This document shows, in pieces, positions 1 through 12,018 of a stretch of DNA of 64,000 bases. The first letter of the stretch is position 1, and each line of letters starts with the position of its first letter. Source of the stretch: Enoplosus armatus (taxonomy: Eukaryota; Chordata; Actinopteri; Centrarchiformes; Enoplosidae); assembly GCF_043641665.1 (NCBI RefSeq), contig NC_092189.1, positions 9,502,833 to 9,566,832 of the forward strand, written 5' to 3'. A program made the translations under genes and the position numbers. The notes beneath the pieces are model-generated. The model was not told the origin of the DNA. It worked only from the letters and a program-made list of their open reading frames with translations, and did not search any database.

Positions 1-654
1 GATCCCTATGGGGACGTTTCTGTCTGTATTGTGTTTTGATATGGGAGAAATATTCTTCCTGATATTATGTTATTGCTTTCAACCAAACTGGCCTTGGATT
101 CAACAGAAATATGACCTGGCTGTGCTCTGGTAAACATGGCTTATAGGAAAGACTGAGGACACAAAGATTCCCTAATGAATATCCCCAACAGACAAAGAGT
201 TGGCCTGCATGTGTTTTGTATGTCTGAGTGAGAAAGATGTGGCACAGGAGTTCACACACAGTGAAAAAGGCCAAAGTTGCATCCACAGTGAGCTTGAACC
301 AGAGTTTAAAATACAAACCATTCTTATATAATATAAACCTCAAACAAACATCTGTTCAGACACAAGTGCAGTTTCAGTTGCACAAATAAAAATGTACATT
401 TATTGTGACAATGTCTTCAATATGTTACTGATAGGGATTATGACATGATTTTGTATGAAGACTCATAAACATACACACTCACACAACACACACTCACTTC
501 AGTTAGCTTGTGCCAGAGGCGCACTACAGGGACCGATGGTGCAAAATAATAAGACATTTTCAGTGATTAATACCCTTCTCTTTCAGCCAGTGGAAAACTG
601 ATGCCTATACTCAATCATGTCCTGAATCTATTAGAAATTATTGATTTTTTTTAG

Positions 655-785
655 GAAAGACAGAAGGAGAGAGAGAGAGACAGACGGAGTGAGACAGAGT
701 GAAAGGTAGAGAGAGATGACGATACAGAGATGGAGACAGAGAGAGAGATGAAGACAAACAGGGAGAGAGGAGGGGAGAGAAATAG
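655..785. repeat. GA-rich purine tract
   Basis: An imperfect purine-rich tract of GAGA blocks with AGACAG interruptions runs through this interval. It produces spurious serine/leucine-rich open frames on the minus strand. Nothing else supports coding. Confidence 0.8.
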
Positions 786-1684
786 ACAGCACCAATAAAG
801 TTGTTGTCTCTCATCTGTAATTGGAAAATTCGATGCGAACAAATGCGCCTAACTTTTCTCATAACTATTCTTGAGCCAGCTGACAAGTTTGGCAGAAGTT
901 TGAGGAATGCAGTGTGGTTCCTGCAGTGTGTCTGGCCTTCGGGAGCGCAACGTCTGTGATGTGACCCCTTATCTTTGATGTCGACCGTGTCCTGTCTGCT
1001 GTGGCAGTGACGGATGTGGAAAGACAAGAGCGGAGTGGGGAGATTCGCTTTCAAGGCAAAGCCATTCAGTGAACTCAACAACAGAAGAATGGGTCAGAAT
1101 TCAGAGTGCTCAAAGACTGACAGGTCTCCTCTTGAATCATAGAAATCGAAGTCAGACCATGTCCGGAATCCCCTTTGTTGGAGAGATGAATTTACCCTTA
1201 AAAAGGAGCTGGTGGAAGTGTGTGGACATGTGTGTATGTGCGTGTGTGTATAGGTTTGGTTGGTAGGTCAACTTTTGATTTTAATTCTTACAGACAAGTA
1301 TGGCATTTCATGTTGCTGCCTGAGCCCTGACGCAGTGATTCGATGACAGCTTTGCTCTGATGTGCCCCGTCTTCTGTTTTTGCCATTGCCTGTTCTTACC
1401 TCACCGGATACCACATATCTGCAGATACATTACTCAGTGCTCTGAAATAAGTGAGCCACAAAAAAAAGCTACTGCAAAGACTCTATGGAGGTCTGGCCCT
1501 CCAGGTTAGAGAGCAGGGTTTCGTCATGTTTAAGGACATGAAGACAACACGAGCTCTGGTTGTTGTAAGTTTCAGGACAAAGACACTAAACATGGTGAGG
1601 TCACCAGGCACCACAGATAAACCCTGCAGTCTGTCCGTGGTGCTGTCCAAGTGTTTGATAATTCTTACAGTAATGAACACAGTT

Positions 1685-2095
1685 CCTCTATTCCTTACCT
1701 TGACACTACCCCCCCTCCTCTCATTTCAGAGCTTGCCACTCCCACCTGCTCTGCAGTAACCCATTTTTCCCGCCATTTCCCAGATCACCTGACTTCCTCA
1801 TCATTTCTCCATCCCCTCATTACCCCCTAATCACCCCCCACTTCCACTCCACTCATCTATTGCACTTTCCTGCCTTAGCAGTCCAGCCTTTTACCCTTCT
1901 TTCCTGCTGCCTAGCCCCTGCCCTGTTTACCTGCTTGTTACCGACCCCAGCCTGCCACTCAGACTCTGCCTTTCCCTCTCCCCCTCCAACCTGGTATTTT
2001 GTATGTATTTTTGCCTGCTGTCCGTAAACGTTCCAGATTCAACACTGATCTGTCTTTTGAGTCGTGCATTTGAGTCCTCAGCCATTTACTTCGCC
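1685..2095. repeat. Pyrimidine-rich possible retroelement end
   Basis: A long C/T-rich strand asymmetry closes with a TTTGAGTCGTGCATTTGAGT-type segment and then CCTGACA. This resembles the downstream part of teleost LTR or LINE ends. No matching second end or target-site duplication was found, so the assignment is weak. Confidence 0.3.
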
Positions 2096-3027
2096 TGACA
2101 GTCTGTCAAAATACAGATGACTGCTCGCTTCCATTGTTTTTTCGGATTTAGGTCCACAATAATAAATCAGTGCAAGAGCTCTCTCTGAATGGAGTTGTAT
2201 GTCAACAGTAAAATAGCAAGCTGCAAATGACCTTAAATAGATGATAGATGATCTCAGGTGTGCCATAATAGAATGTGAATGGGAGGCAGGGGCTCCACCT
2301 AGGTCACTATGTTTGGTATGTCTTTATCAGGTAGTAATGCAGCAGGAAGATTATTCAAAATGTACCAGTTTTTAAATGAAAAAAGGAGATGTATTTTCCC
2401 TCCCTAAACCACAAAAGGAGACATTTTGATCTATTTGTTTCCATCTGTTTAAGAGAAACACCATTTCACTGCTTATCCATCCAGTTCAATAAGCAATCCA
2501 TCATATTGGAAAGAGTAGAGATAGTGACACGACGCTTTCTGCCACATTGAATGTATGTCTAGCAATGATTAGTCTGTCCAATACATGTGTGAGACATGTG
2601 TATATATGTATGAGAATGTTTTTGACTTTGACAGGATGCATCTGTGATGACTATCTGCAGTTTAGTTTAGTATGTACAGAATAAATTATTTACCATATGC
2701 ATCACTATAAATTTCTCAGGGCAGTGTGAATGAAACCGAAGCATGTCTCTGTTAATTACCTTTAAAGGCCAGTTTATGGACTTAAATTACTACTCCAGCT
2801 GGGGCTATTTTACCCCTGCAGTTTCTCCCGAAAACTACAGCAAAGTTGCATCAACTTTTTAGGTATGTTGATGCAAAATCGATTAAAATCTGGTGTACAT
2901 GTATCATTTGTAACCAGGTTGTTGGATTTACATACTGTGAATTACTTGGTGATTTTTTGTTGGTTGGCACTTTGCTCATGATGTATCAGAACAAGCTGAT
3001 TGTTCTTAAATCATCAGGTTGTTGTAG

Positions 3028-3052
3028 AAAAAAAAAAAAAAAAAAAAAAAAA
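3028..3052. repeat. Poly(A) run of about 25
   Basis: An uninterrupted run of A sits in otherwise ordinary sequence. It could be the tail of a decayed retroposon, but no recognisable body precedes it. Confidence 0.85.
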
Positions 3053-3487
3053 TGGTGTATATCATTTAAGCAATGCTGCCACAGAGGTTATGCTTTTACT
3101 CCTATTAAAATATAAAAGGATTTTTATGAAATACTGTAGACAGGTAGGCCCCACTCCAAGGAACAATTGATTCATTTTTGGCCGTGATCTGGAACTTGAA
3201 TTTCCTCCAGTACATAACATGATATAACATATTGATTTTAAGTCATAACTATAAAATATACAGATATAGAGATTTGATTCCATATCCTAGGGATATATTT
3301 GCAAGGCAAATAAATTACTTTAACTTGCCTCTGCAATTTGTGACAGGAATGACAGCACGGAGACTGAAGTCTGTGTGCTGCCATGTCCAACAAAGTCAAG
3401 TATGCTGACGAGATTACATAATGGCAATATTTACAGCTTGTATGACCTGACATCACCCGCCTCAGTACCATTCAGATTGCCTTAATA

Positions 3488-3610
3488 CAGAGGTTTTCAA
3501 ACTGTGAGGCGCGACAGTTTTGAGTTGTGGGGGGACGCAGAGGAAGATTGATTTGGCTGCTCACCAACACGGTCAGCAGTAGGAGCTGCAGCAGTTGCTG
3601 TGACACACAG
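3488..3610. mobile_element. hAT-like element terminus, partial
   Basis: The interval opens with CAGAGGTTTTCAAACTGTG, the form of many hAT-family terminal inverted repeats, followed by a GGCGCGACAG and GGGGGACGCAGAGGAA segment usual just inside such elements. No matching inverted end was found nearby, so this is a one-ended remnant. Confidence 0.5.
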
Positions 3611-4922
3611 CTCATGGAGTCAAATAAGGTACCCGATTGCCACAATATGTGTTTAAAAAAAAAAAAATAGCACTTCTTAACTTAATTACTCAATCAACTC
3701 AAACATACAGACATGTTACACTTGTTTTTAATGTAGATTCCATCATAAATAAATGTCCATAAATCCACTTAGAAATCATAGAAAAGAGACTTAAGACTTA
3801 AGTATTCTTCAGCATCAAAATAATCCAGTTATAGTTGTTTATACATCCATGGGCAAACAGGAACTTTTAATTGCTAACTCTGCATATTTTTAATGGCATC
3901 AAATGCTGCATTATGGCAGAGCATGTTGGGGGGGGTTGTACATTTGTCTCTATTTTGTCTGACGTGCCGCCCCTCTGTCTTAATACATTGTAGTTGAGTG
4001 CACATTCTGATATCCATCGTTCAGTCAAGGACAGCCACTGCAGACAATTGGAGACTGTTCACCCTGTTCACTGTGAGAGCAACTAATGGAAAAATAATGG
4101 TGTGTATCGGATTCTCTCTTTTTTTCTATATTGGGTTCATTTTACCCTCAGCGTGGCTATTATGAATTCCTAACTCAACACCTTTGAGCTTTGATTAAGA
4201 GAAGATAGCCATCAACACAGCTGTCATACTCCATCCCCTCTATTGTTGGTTGAATGTCACCTCCTTTAATTAGCTCCCAGGTTGGGAATCAGCCATCTAT
4301 TTTGTGGCCAGACTTGCCTTCTAACCTGCAGTCCAGGAGGGAGACCAGATGTTTCTCTCAGAATGATTAACTCATGAGACTTGACTGGTTTGTGATGGAG
4401 TACCCTTTAAGTGTTCATTGTTATATTTTCTTTTACCAAGCTGGCAGACCATGTAACTTTGCCAAGATAGTTTCCCCTGGTTTGCTATACTATAACTGGA
4501 CAGAGGCAAGTAAAAAAAGCCTGTTAATAACTGTAAACATTTAACGTAGTTTAACTCTCATAATGTTATGTGTTCAAAGGTAACACATAGCACACCACTG
4601 TGATTCCACTGTGATTCAAGTTGGCAGAACAAAGAGTGATGTGAAGTCGTTTGATTACACTAACAGTATAATTGGTCATCAGCCAATCAGACTGGGTGGC
4701 CATTGATCAGCCAATCACACTGATTACCGATTTTAATGTCCACTGAGGCAGCAGGGTATCATTCTCGATACAAAGGACCTAACAATCCTGCAAAAACAGA
4801 TTCTCTTTAATCCTCCCTTTGTCTGTTTTCTACAAAAGTAGCCACAGATGCACTTCAAGAGCGAATTCTAAGAATTAAACTGTTCATCATCATCATTATC
4901 ATCACTTCATTGGGCTTAATCG

Positions 4923-5298
4923 TTAATCCTAAAGTACCTGTAGGAGTGTTTGACCACTATTAGCACTGTGGAGCAATGTTTTTCTCAGAGGGTTTAGTTT
5001 AGTTTGTATTGTGCATGAGGGTGCACATACATGGGCGATGCGATACACACTCAGGCCACTGCCAAACGTAGCAATATGGCGACAAATACAGTGAAGAAGA
5101 TGCCTGTTTGCTAGCTGGATGTTGGATGTAAACGATGCGCAATTTAAACAATTTAAGAAATGGGCTTTGCAAATATTTTATGAGGAAATAGATTCAACAT
5201 GTTTGTTAGACCTAAAGAATACACAGTGTGTTTCAGTGAAAACACTGAATGTAAACTTAACTTTTTGTTTACAAGGAAACTCTACAGGGCACCTTTAA
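4923..5298. mobile_element. Non-autonomous DNA element (MITE-like)
   Basis: The left end begins TTAATCCTAAAGTACCTGTA. The right end closes with CTACAGGGCACCTTTAA. These are degenerate inverted repeats of each other, flanked by TTAA-like sequence. The internal segment about a CATGAGGGTGCACATACATG motif matches my memory of a family common in percomorph genomes. It has no coding capacity. Confidence 0.6.
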
Positions 5299-7090
5299 CC
5301 CAGTTTAGACAGTTTAGTTTGATTTTTAATGTTTGATTAACATAGAGATGTTTTCACAGTGCTCAGAACCATCTCCTCCCACAGTGCAAACGTTTATTGC
5401 CTCAAGGACAAAACACACATAGAGTCTTAAGGATATAGTGTGTACAGTAAAATACTGTACATGCATGTGTGTGTTGTGTAAAGATAAACATATGCCTATA
5501 ATATCCCCAAACTTTCATCTTGGCAGGCCACAGTCACACACACTCAGACAGACAGACAGACACACACAGATACACACACACACTGACATTTATTCATTGA
5601 CATTTAAATAAATTTGGCCTCAGGGTCTCAGGGAACATTTGGATCCATAAAGAAAACCCCAAATGGCAGCTGTCATTTACTTACAATTTTTACAAGTAAA
5701 ATTGTCAAACAGCTCTGACAATATAAAGGAGATCCATGTAGCTTATATTTTTGCCACGGTCTACAAAATATAATAAACCACAGCAGATGTCCAGTAATTG
5801 ACATGCCATCTGCGCCAAAGGAAATCTTATTTATAGCGAGATGTGCTTGACAGTGAAGTGACAACTTTATGAGCACCACCAGGAACTCTGTGGTTCATGT
5901 TAGGGCTCCAGAGCAGGAGACTTTTCAGTCCTTTCGATCTATATTTCCCTGTGGCCCTGTGGTCTGTTAGTGGGATTTCACAAGTGTCAAGATCAGATGG
6001 TTTGTGTGATTGTGTGTGTGTACATGGCTGTATGTTTTAAGCAGAACAGAACAGGTGTGCCTCTCCATACTCTCTGCAATATTCAATAATTACAAATTAA
6101 CATTCATCAACATGCACATGAAAGCCACATTTAGAAGGCGAATAGTACTCGGCTTGTTACCTAACCCACCCGCCCCCTCCTCTCTCTTTGTTAACAGCTC
6201 TCCTGGTGTGTAAATACCAGTCTGGTGATTAATGGTCGGATGTAAGTCCTGTTGTGTCTCTGTCACATCATCTATCATACAGCCCAGGATGACCACTAGC
6301 AATGACAAGATGAATGGGTCTGATAAACCGGGTCTGGTTGCCAGTTAATAAGCTAGCTAGAACTGTTCACCTTTTGTTATTAGTTATGCCTCTCTAGCCA
6401 GAAATGTGACTCCCAAACCCCAAAGAATGGGCTTCTTTGTCAGCTCTGCCTCTAGTTTTTGGCACATAAGCTCATGTCCTGTTCAGATTTGGTTTACACT
6501 CTTTTGCTTGGTGCCATATTTTCACGTATGTGGTTATTAGTTCTGTGCCCAAGTTCAAATGGCATTGTTCTCACCTGTCAGAATGAACCAAACGGGAGGA
6601 ATAAATGCTCCACGGTGTGATTGAACTGCTGCAGACATGACTAGTGCGAACATGCCCTCAGGGCGCTACAAGGAAGCACAGCGTAATCAGAGAGCCAACA
6701 CATTACATCTGGAGCTGAATCCACATACCTCAAGGGCATGCCCTGCCCTTTCTGAAAGGCTGCGCTTTTGCTTTTTGCCACAACGGGGCACTTGGCTCTC
6801 ACCTTCACAGGCCCAGCCCGGTCATCACCCAGACTCTTCTCCCTCCTGGTCTCCAGTGGTGAGCTGACCTTCTCACTAGTCCAAAGAGCAGAGTCACACC
6901 CTTTCTTTGATTGTAGGCTAAAAAGTCAGAGGTAATGCACCCTAATGTTCATGTCTGCTAGTTAACTTATCTCCTGTCTCATAGTTATAAATAGTTTCTT
7001 GTGTCTTCATACTGTATCTAATTACAGTACTGTTTGCTGTTTGTAGACATACTTTTTACACCCCAATCATTTATATGATTGGTAGCTAAC
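5299..7090. other. Intergenic, no gene seen
   Basis: This holds a short CA/GACA-rich microsatellite (about 5.53-5.59 kb) and otherwise unique-looking sequence. Open frames are all under 80 codons and lack splice-site or motif support. Confidence 0.55.
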
Positions 7091-7742
7091 ATAGACTGTA
7101 TAAAAGAAGTGGACGTAGCCACCGTGACGTCACCCATTGGTTTGTAGACTGCCACTTTGAAGCCTTTGAAGAGTTGGCATTTTGGTCATCACTATCTTGC
7201 TTTTTTGGAGCCAGAAGTGACCATATTTGGATGAGAGGGTGGAGCTGGGGATCTGAGAACCCGAGGACACTATGCACTCCTACCTATACCACTTACCTAG
7301 CTGCTAAATGTGTAAAGTGCAAATATCACTTCTAACAAAGTTATCTTGTGAATGTACTTACCAGAAGAAATGTCTTTTAGTACAACCGAATGCTGCTATC
7401 CTGGTTGACAGTTAACGACTTGTCAATAACAAGGTAGCCACGGCCTAAAGCATAACCTGCTTTATCATCTATTTTACTTTAAATGGGAGCATTATTTACA
7501 AAATTAACATCATGCTGTATTGAAGAAGACTTGAAACCAGCAATTGAGACCATAAACTCATTAGGAAAATGTTTAGTGAGGTAATAAATAAAGTGAGAAG
7601 TAGGGTCATTTTCTCATAGACTTCTATACAATCTGACTTCTTTTTACAACCAGTGGAGTCGCCCCCTGCTGGCCATTAGAGAGGCAGGCTTAAGGCACCG
7701 CCACATTGGCTTCACTCTTCAGACCTGGCGGTTGGTGCTTGG
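7091..7742. mobile_element. Teleost interspersed repeat, near full length
   Basis: The left part starts ATAGACTGTATAAAAGAAGT and runs through a GACGTCACCCATTGGTTTGT motif. The right part contains CAGTGGAGTCGCCCCCTGCT, then GGCCATTAGAGAGGCAGG. These are hallmark ends of a highly repeated non-coding element in spiny-rayed fishes. The TATAAAA and TGACGTCA motifs inside it belong to the repeat and should not be read as a gene promoter. Confidence 0.7.
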
Positions 7743-8899
7743 TTGCTTATAATACTGTTTACATACCAAAGTATATTTTACTGTTTTCACTGCAGGGCGC
7801 TCTGAATGAGAACATCACTGAGAAGGTCATTTTCTCAGACACAGCCATAGAAAACATAAGATTCATAAGCAATGTCCTCTTTATGTCTCATAAATCACAC
7901 AATAATGATCTATATACAAGAGGCCTGTATGTTACATAATATGTGGAAAAGTTCACTGTTCAGAACGTCATCCCACTGTTAAAAAATTGCCTTCAAGTTG
8001 CCTGTTTGCGCTGGACTAGCATTACCTGAAGTCTCTGTGTTATTTGTAGTAATTGGTGATCTTTACCCTGCGTGAACCTACTGAGTTTATAAATTGTAAA
8101 GTAAACACCCAATGTAGCTCACCAAACACAGAGGTCATCAACAATCTGAGGGATGCAGTGAAAAATGATTAATAAGAGCTTTGAAAGAATTTTAGGTCCA
8201 TATTCAGGATTCACATGAGGTCCCGGGGTAATTCTGGTCCAGTGTGAACAAGGCCATAGTCCAGCAATTCTGAGCACCTCTACTTAGGATTGAGGTTCAA
8301 CTAAGTCCACTGACGTTCCCGGAGGTCATCTGTACAGAGCCGGCTGAGCTGGCGGATCCTGGACGCTATGCTTGACCTCCCAGCAGTCTGAAGTAATTGG
8401 CAGTCGGAAATCTTACCTCTCATCTACAATAGGATGGGTCTGTGCTCAGCATAAAAATAACATCTCCTCCATTTACACTTCAGAACACACTGCTCCGGGT
8501 GTCACTGAGTGAAAAAGAGAGAGAGTGAAGGGCAGAGGTTTGTTTGCTTGTATTTTTTCTCTACTTACACGATTGTGTGTTATATAATATTTATGCATAT
8601 ATATTTATATAAAAGATAATATAGTGAGTTTATCATGGTCCTCCCCCCTGGAAATTCATGTACATGCGTGAGGAACTTGACTTTATGTGTTGCTCTATTT
8701 TGAACAGTTGTGGGAGGTTCATAGTAACCCGAAGTTAAAAAACATGCGGTCATTATCTTTTTTCATATCATACAAATCATCACTATGTTATTTTGCCGAT
8801 ATTCTTGTATCGTTTATTCAAAAGAGAAAAAAGAGAATAAAAAAGTAATTATTGGACGTCAATACCTTTCCATTTTGTTCATAACAGACCTGTATTTTC

Positions 8900-9185
8900 T
8901 AACAATTAGCATGTTAGCATCATGACCTTTGCATGCTAGCGTACAGTCTTAATTTAATTAATGTTAATGGATTTGGTTGTTAGTTTTAGAGGTGTCCTGG
9001 CATTAAATGTTTGACAAGTGAAACTTTAGACATGCTGGTGGTCTTAGGTGAAAAGTCAGATGATCAGATGTCATTAGCACTCATCCTCTGTGTATCATGA
9101 ATGTCTGTCCCAAATTTAATGCTGATCTATCCTACAGTTATTGAGATATTTCATTCTCGACCAATAGTTAATGATCACCAGTCAA
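8900..9185. mobile_element. Interspersed repeat fragment (gene-lacking family)
   Basis: The segment includes TAGCATGTTAGCAT, then AAAAGTCAGATGATCA, ATGAATGTCTGTCCCAAATT and a CAGTTATTGAGATATTTCA stretch. I recognise this order from an abundant teleost non-coding repeat. The fragments at 21.29 and 35.39 kb appear to belong to the same family. Confidence 0.6.
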
Positions 9186-9885
9186 CAACGACCACCCCCA
9201 AACCTTAACCAAATGGTCAACACAAACCACAACATTTTTCCTTAGAAGACAGTTTTATTTTTATTTTTCAAATGCACCTTAGACATCTTATACTTAACAA
9301 TAGTGGGTGTAACAGTGCCTGCGACTGCTATCCCACAGTATTATATATAAACTAGAGTGCCATATGAGTAAATCTTATTGAAAACAGTTCTAAATGACAT
9401 TTTAAAGCCCCAAATTAACATTATGTAAAGGAAAAATTCAGGGGAATTTGTGTATTTACTTACTTTAGAGTTAAATAACATCAATACCTCTGTCATGATG
9501 CATGGAGCAGGAGCTGGGAGGTGATTAGCTTAAAATAAGACTGGAATCAGGTGAGAACCCACATAACTTAATATGTAGATATAATCATTTATGGTTTATA
9601 AGCCACAGGTTCCTGATATCTGCTCTGCAGTATGTGTGCTCACCTACTGTACATGTAATGAAGATATGAAGATATGCCACCTGTCTACACACACCTTTAC
9701 ATATGACTGAACAGCACAGCTCTCTCTGCTGTTTATTTATTCAGTTAAGTCGGGTCTCTCTCCGCAAGTGACCTTGTCGCTTTCACATCTGTCTCATTTC
9801 ATGATGATCTCTGCCATCACACCTTTCACATTTGCACACAAAAGGACCACTGAACTATTCACTCTGCACCTTTTTTTTTCTAACC

Positions 9886-9943
9886 CCCAACACACACTCA
9901 CACACACATACACACACACACACACTGAGAGAGAGAGAGTAGA
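9886..9943. repeat. CA then GA microsatellite
   Basis: A compound dinucleotide repeat in which imperfect CA units are followed directly by GAGAGAGA. Confidence 0.85.
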
Positions 9944-11989
9944 ACCCCATTTCCATTGACACATTGCGGCTTGCAGTATGCATGACCAACCATGCCATTA
10001 TCTCAAGGCAGAAATAATTTGAATGTCAGATGTTTCGTCAGGGAGCAGAGATTTTTCACCCTGTCTTAGACTGTGGAGTTGCGGTGCGAGTGTTAAATTT
10101 AGTCCCTGTATGAAAATTACAGCAGTGATGGGGAAGATCTGACCAGGAAAATGAGGCTTGTGACTTATGGTTGTACAGATCAGCTTTTTAAAATGTGATG
10201 TGTTATCCCAGTTTTAAGATCGTTACAGCAAAGTCCTATTATCTCTGCTAATGACCTCATCATTCAAAGTGAACAAGCTTTATTCACTCCCCTCCAGATT
10301 CACAGAACAAAAGGCCAGACTGGGCAAGGGGGATTTTTTTTTACAACAAGCCCACAGGAAATCATCGACCACTCACTGCTACTTCTCGAGTGCTATTGAG
10401 TGGGAAGTTGAAGAAGCTCACCGCACAGTTACACAATCTGTTTCTTTTCAGCTTGCCTCAGCTGGAATGACGGAGTAGGAAAGATGTTTTCGTCAATTGA
10501 AATTTAAGAAAATGGCCACTTTGGGCAAAAACTCCCTCCAGACAAAAATGTCTTGACCAGAAACATAAAACTGGGAAATTAGGATTTATATATGGCAACT
10601 ATTGTGCAAGCCTCCATTTCTGGTGCTCCAGCGAATGTCCTCCTGACTGAATGCAGACAATTCCCTGGACAGTTTGGCAGATGGGCAGCACTTTGGAGGC
10701 AATTGGTTCCCTTGAACCAATGGTTGGATTGATCACAGTAAATAGTGAATTCTGACCTTAGGTTTGGTACCCAGGGAACTGTGCAGTGCTGGGAAATATA
10801 AAAAAATATCTTTCTAGACACAGGTTAAAGGCTGGCGAAATTCAACAGAAAAAAACTAGACGGCTTGACTTTCACTTGTGCGCACCTACAGGTTTTGAGA
10901 TTGACAAGTGCATTAAACCCTCAGCAATCAAACAACAGGCTCCTTCAGCTGTTGGCTCAGCGGGACAGAGAACAAAAAGGCTGAAGTATCTGATTAGACT
11001 GACTGACACCACAACACAGGTTAGCCAACACACCAGGGATAACCTGTTTACAAAGCTCCGGCCGCAACGGTGTAACTTGACTATAGCAGTGTTACAGTCA
11101 GCCAAAACAATGTTATGAGACAGCTCCGTGGGCATCAATATTTAACCAAGCAGGCTGGCAGACAAAAAAGAGCTTGTCCTGGTTTATCTCTCCCAGGGGG
11201 GGTCAGGCACTCCAGCTGACTAACTGCATTACATTATATGCAGAGGTGTAATTTACACCTTATTCATTTGAAAGCACTCATGGAGGAGAGAGTGCATGTG
11301 CCCAGATGTGCCTTTCGAACCATCAGGGACAACTAAGTGACCTCTCTGCTTAGCTCCCATGTGTGCACAATATTGTGAATAAAACTCATATTGTTGACAC
11401 ACTGTGGATAAATACTGTATGAATTCACAGCTGGCAATAGTTATAACAGTAACAGTAATGCTTTTTTATTGTCTTACAACAATGTGCTGCAGAGTGTTAA
11501 AAGACCTTGAAATCACAACACAGGCATACTGCAATATGCACGATTCGCTGCTGTAATATTTTATGATCAATAGCCTCAGGGTGTCTTGTCTGAATGAAAT
11601 GTTTACCTTTCAAATGGAATTTGTAATTCATTATGCAAACATGCTCTTGGTGTATCGTACGCCTAGATAAACTCCCGAAAAGTGCATCTCTTGCAAGTGT
11701 CAGTGAGAAAGCTTTGCAGAATATGGGTGCTGTTACTGTAAGCGTTTTCCATTTGCAGCATAGAGGAGTTCAGATCACACAGTATGTGACAGCTGTATTT
11801 GTGTGCATATACTGTTCCTGATTTCCTTTGGTGCCTAAATGGAACAATTATGTGTAAATGTATGTGATGCATGTTCAGTGTTCAGAAGCACCCTGGCAGA
11901 TTCAAGTGTGCTGATGGATTTAAAGTCCTGCTTAATTGGATGGAGAGAATTGATGGTCTTGTCTCTCAGTCAAGTGAGTGGGTAGTGCT

Positions 11990-12018
11990 AAACACCCCCC
12001 CCCCCTCTCTCTCTGACA
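11990..12018. repeat. Poly(C) plus CT run
   Basis: A short run of C followed by CTCTCTCTCT. A simple repeat with no further structure. Confidence 0.8.

Larger units (their letters stand above)
1..4922. other. Gene-poor intergenic stretch
   Basis: I see no supportable gene here. The longest open frames (up to 147 codons, minus strand near 0.64-1.08 kb) are low-complexity readings of a GA-rich tract, without splice context or recognisable protein motifs. Contents are simple repeats, a pyrimidine-rich stretch at about 1.68-2.06 kb that resembles a decayed retroelement end, a poly(A) run at 3.03 kb and a hAT-like terminus at 3.49 kb. The rest is unremarkable AT-rich sequence. Confidence 0.6.

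Noticed and set aside
7091..7140. TATAAAA followed by TGACGTCA, like a promoter
   Set aside because: Both motifs lie inside a dispersed repeat seen many times in fish genomes, and no gene follows.
10786..11138. Overlapping open frames of 110 and 88 codons on opposite strands
   Set aside because: No splice context, no recognisable motif and the two strands are equally open; consistent with chance in moderately GC sequence.
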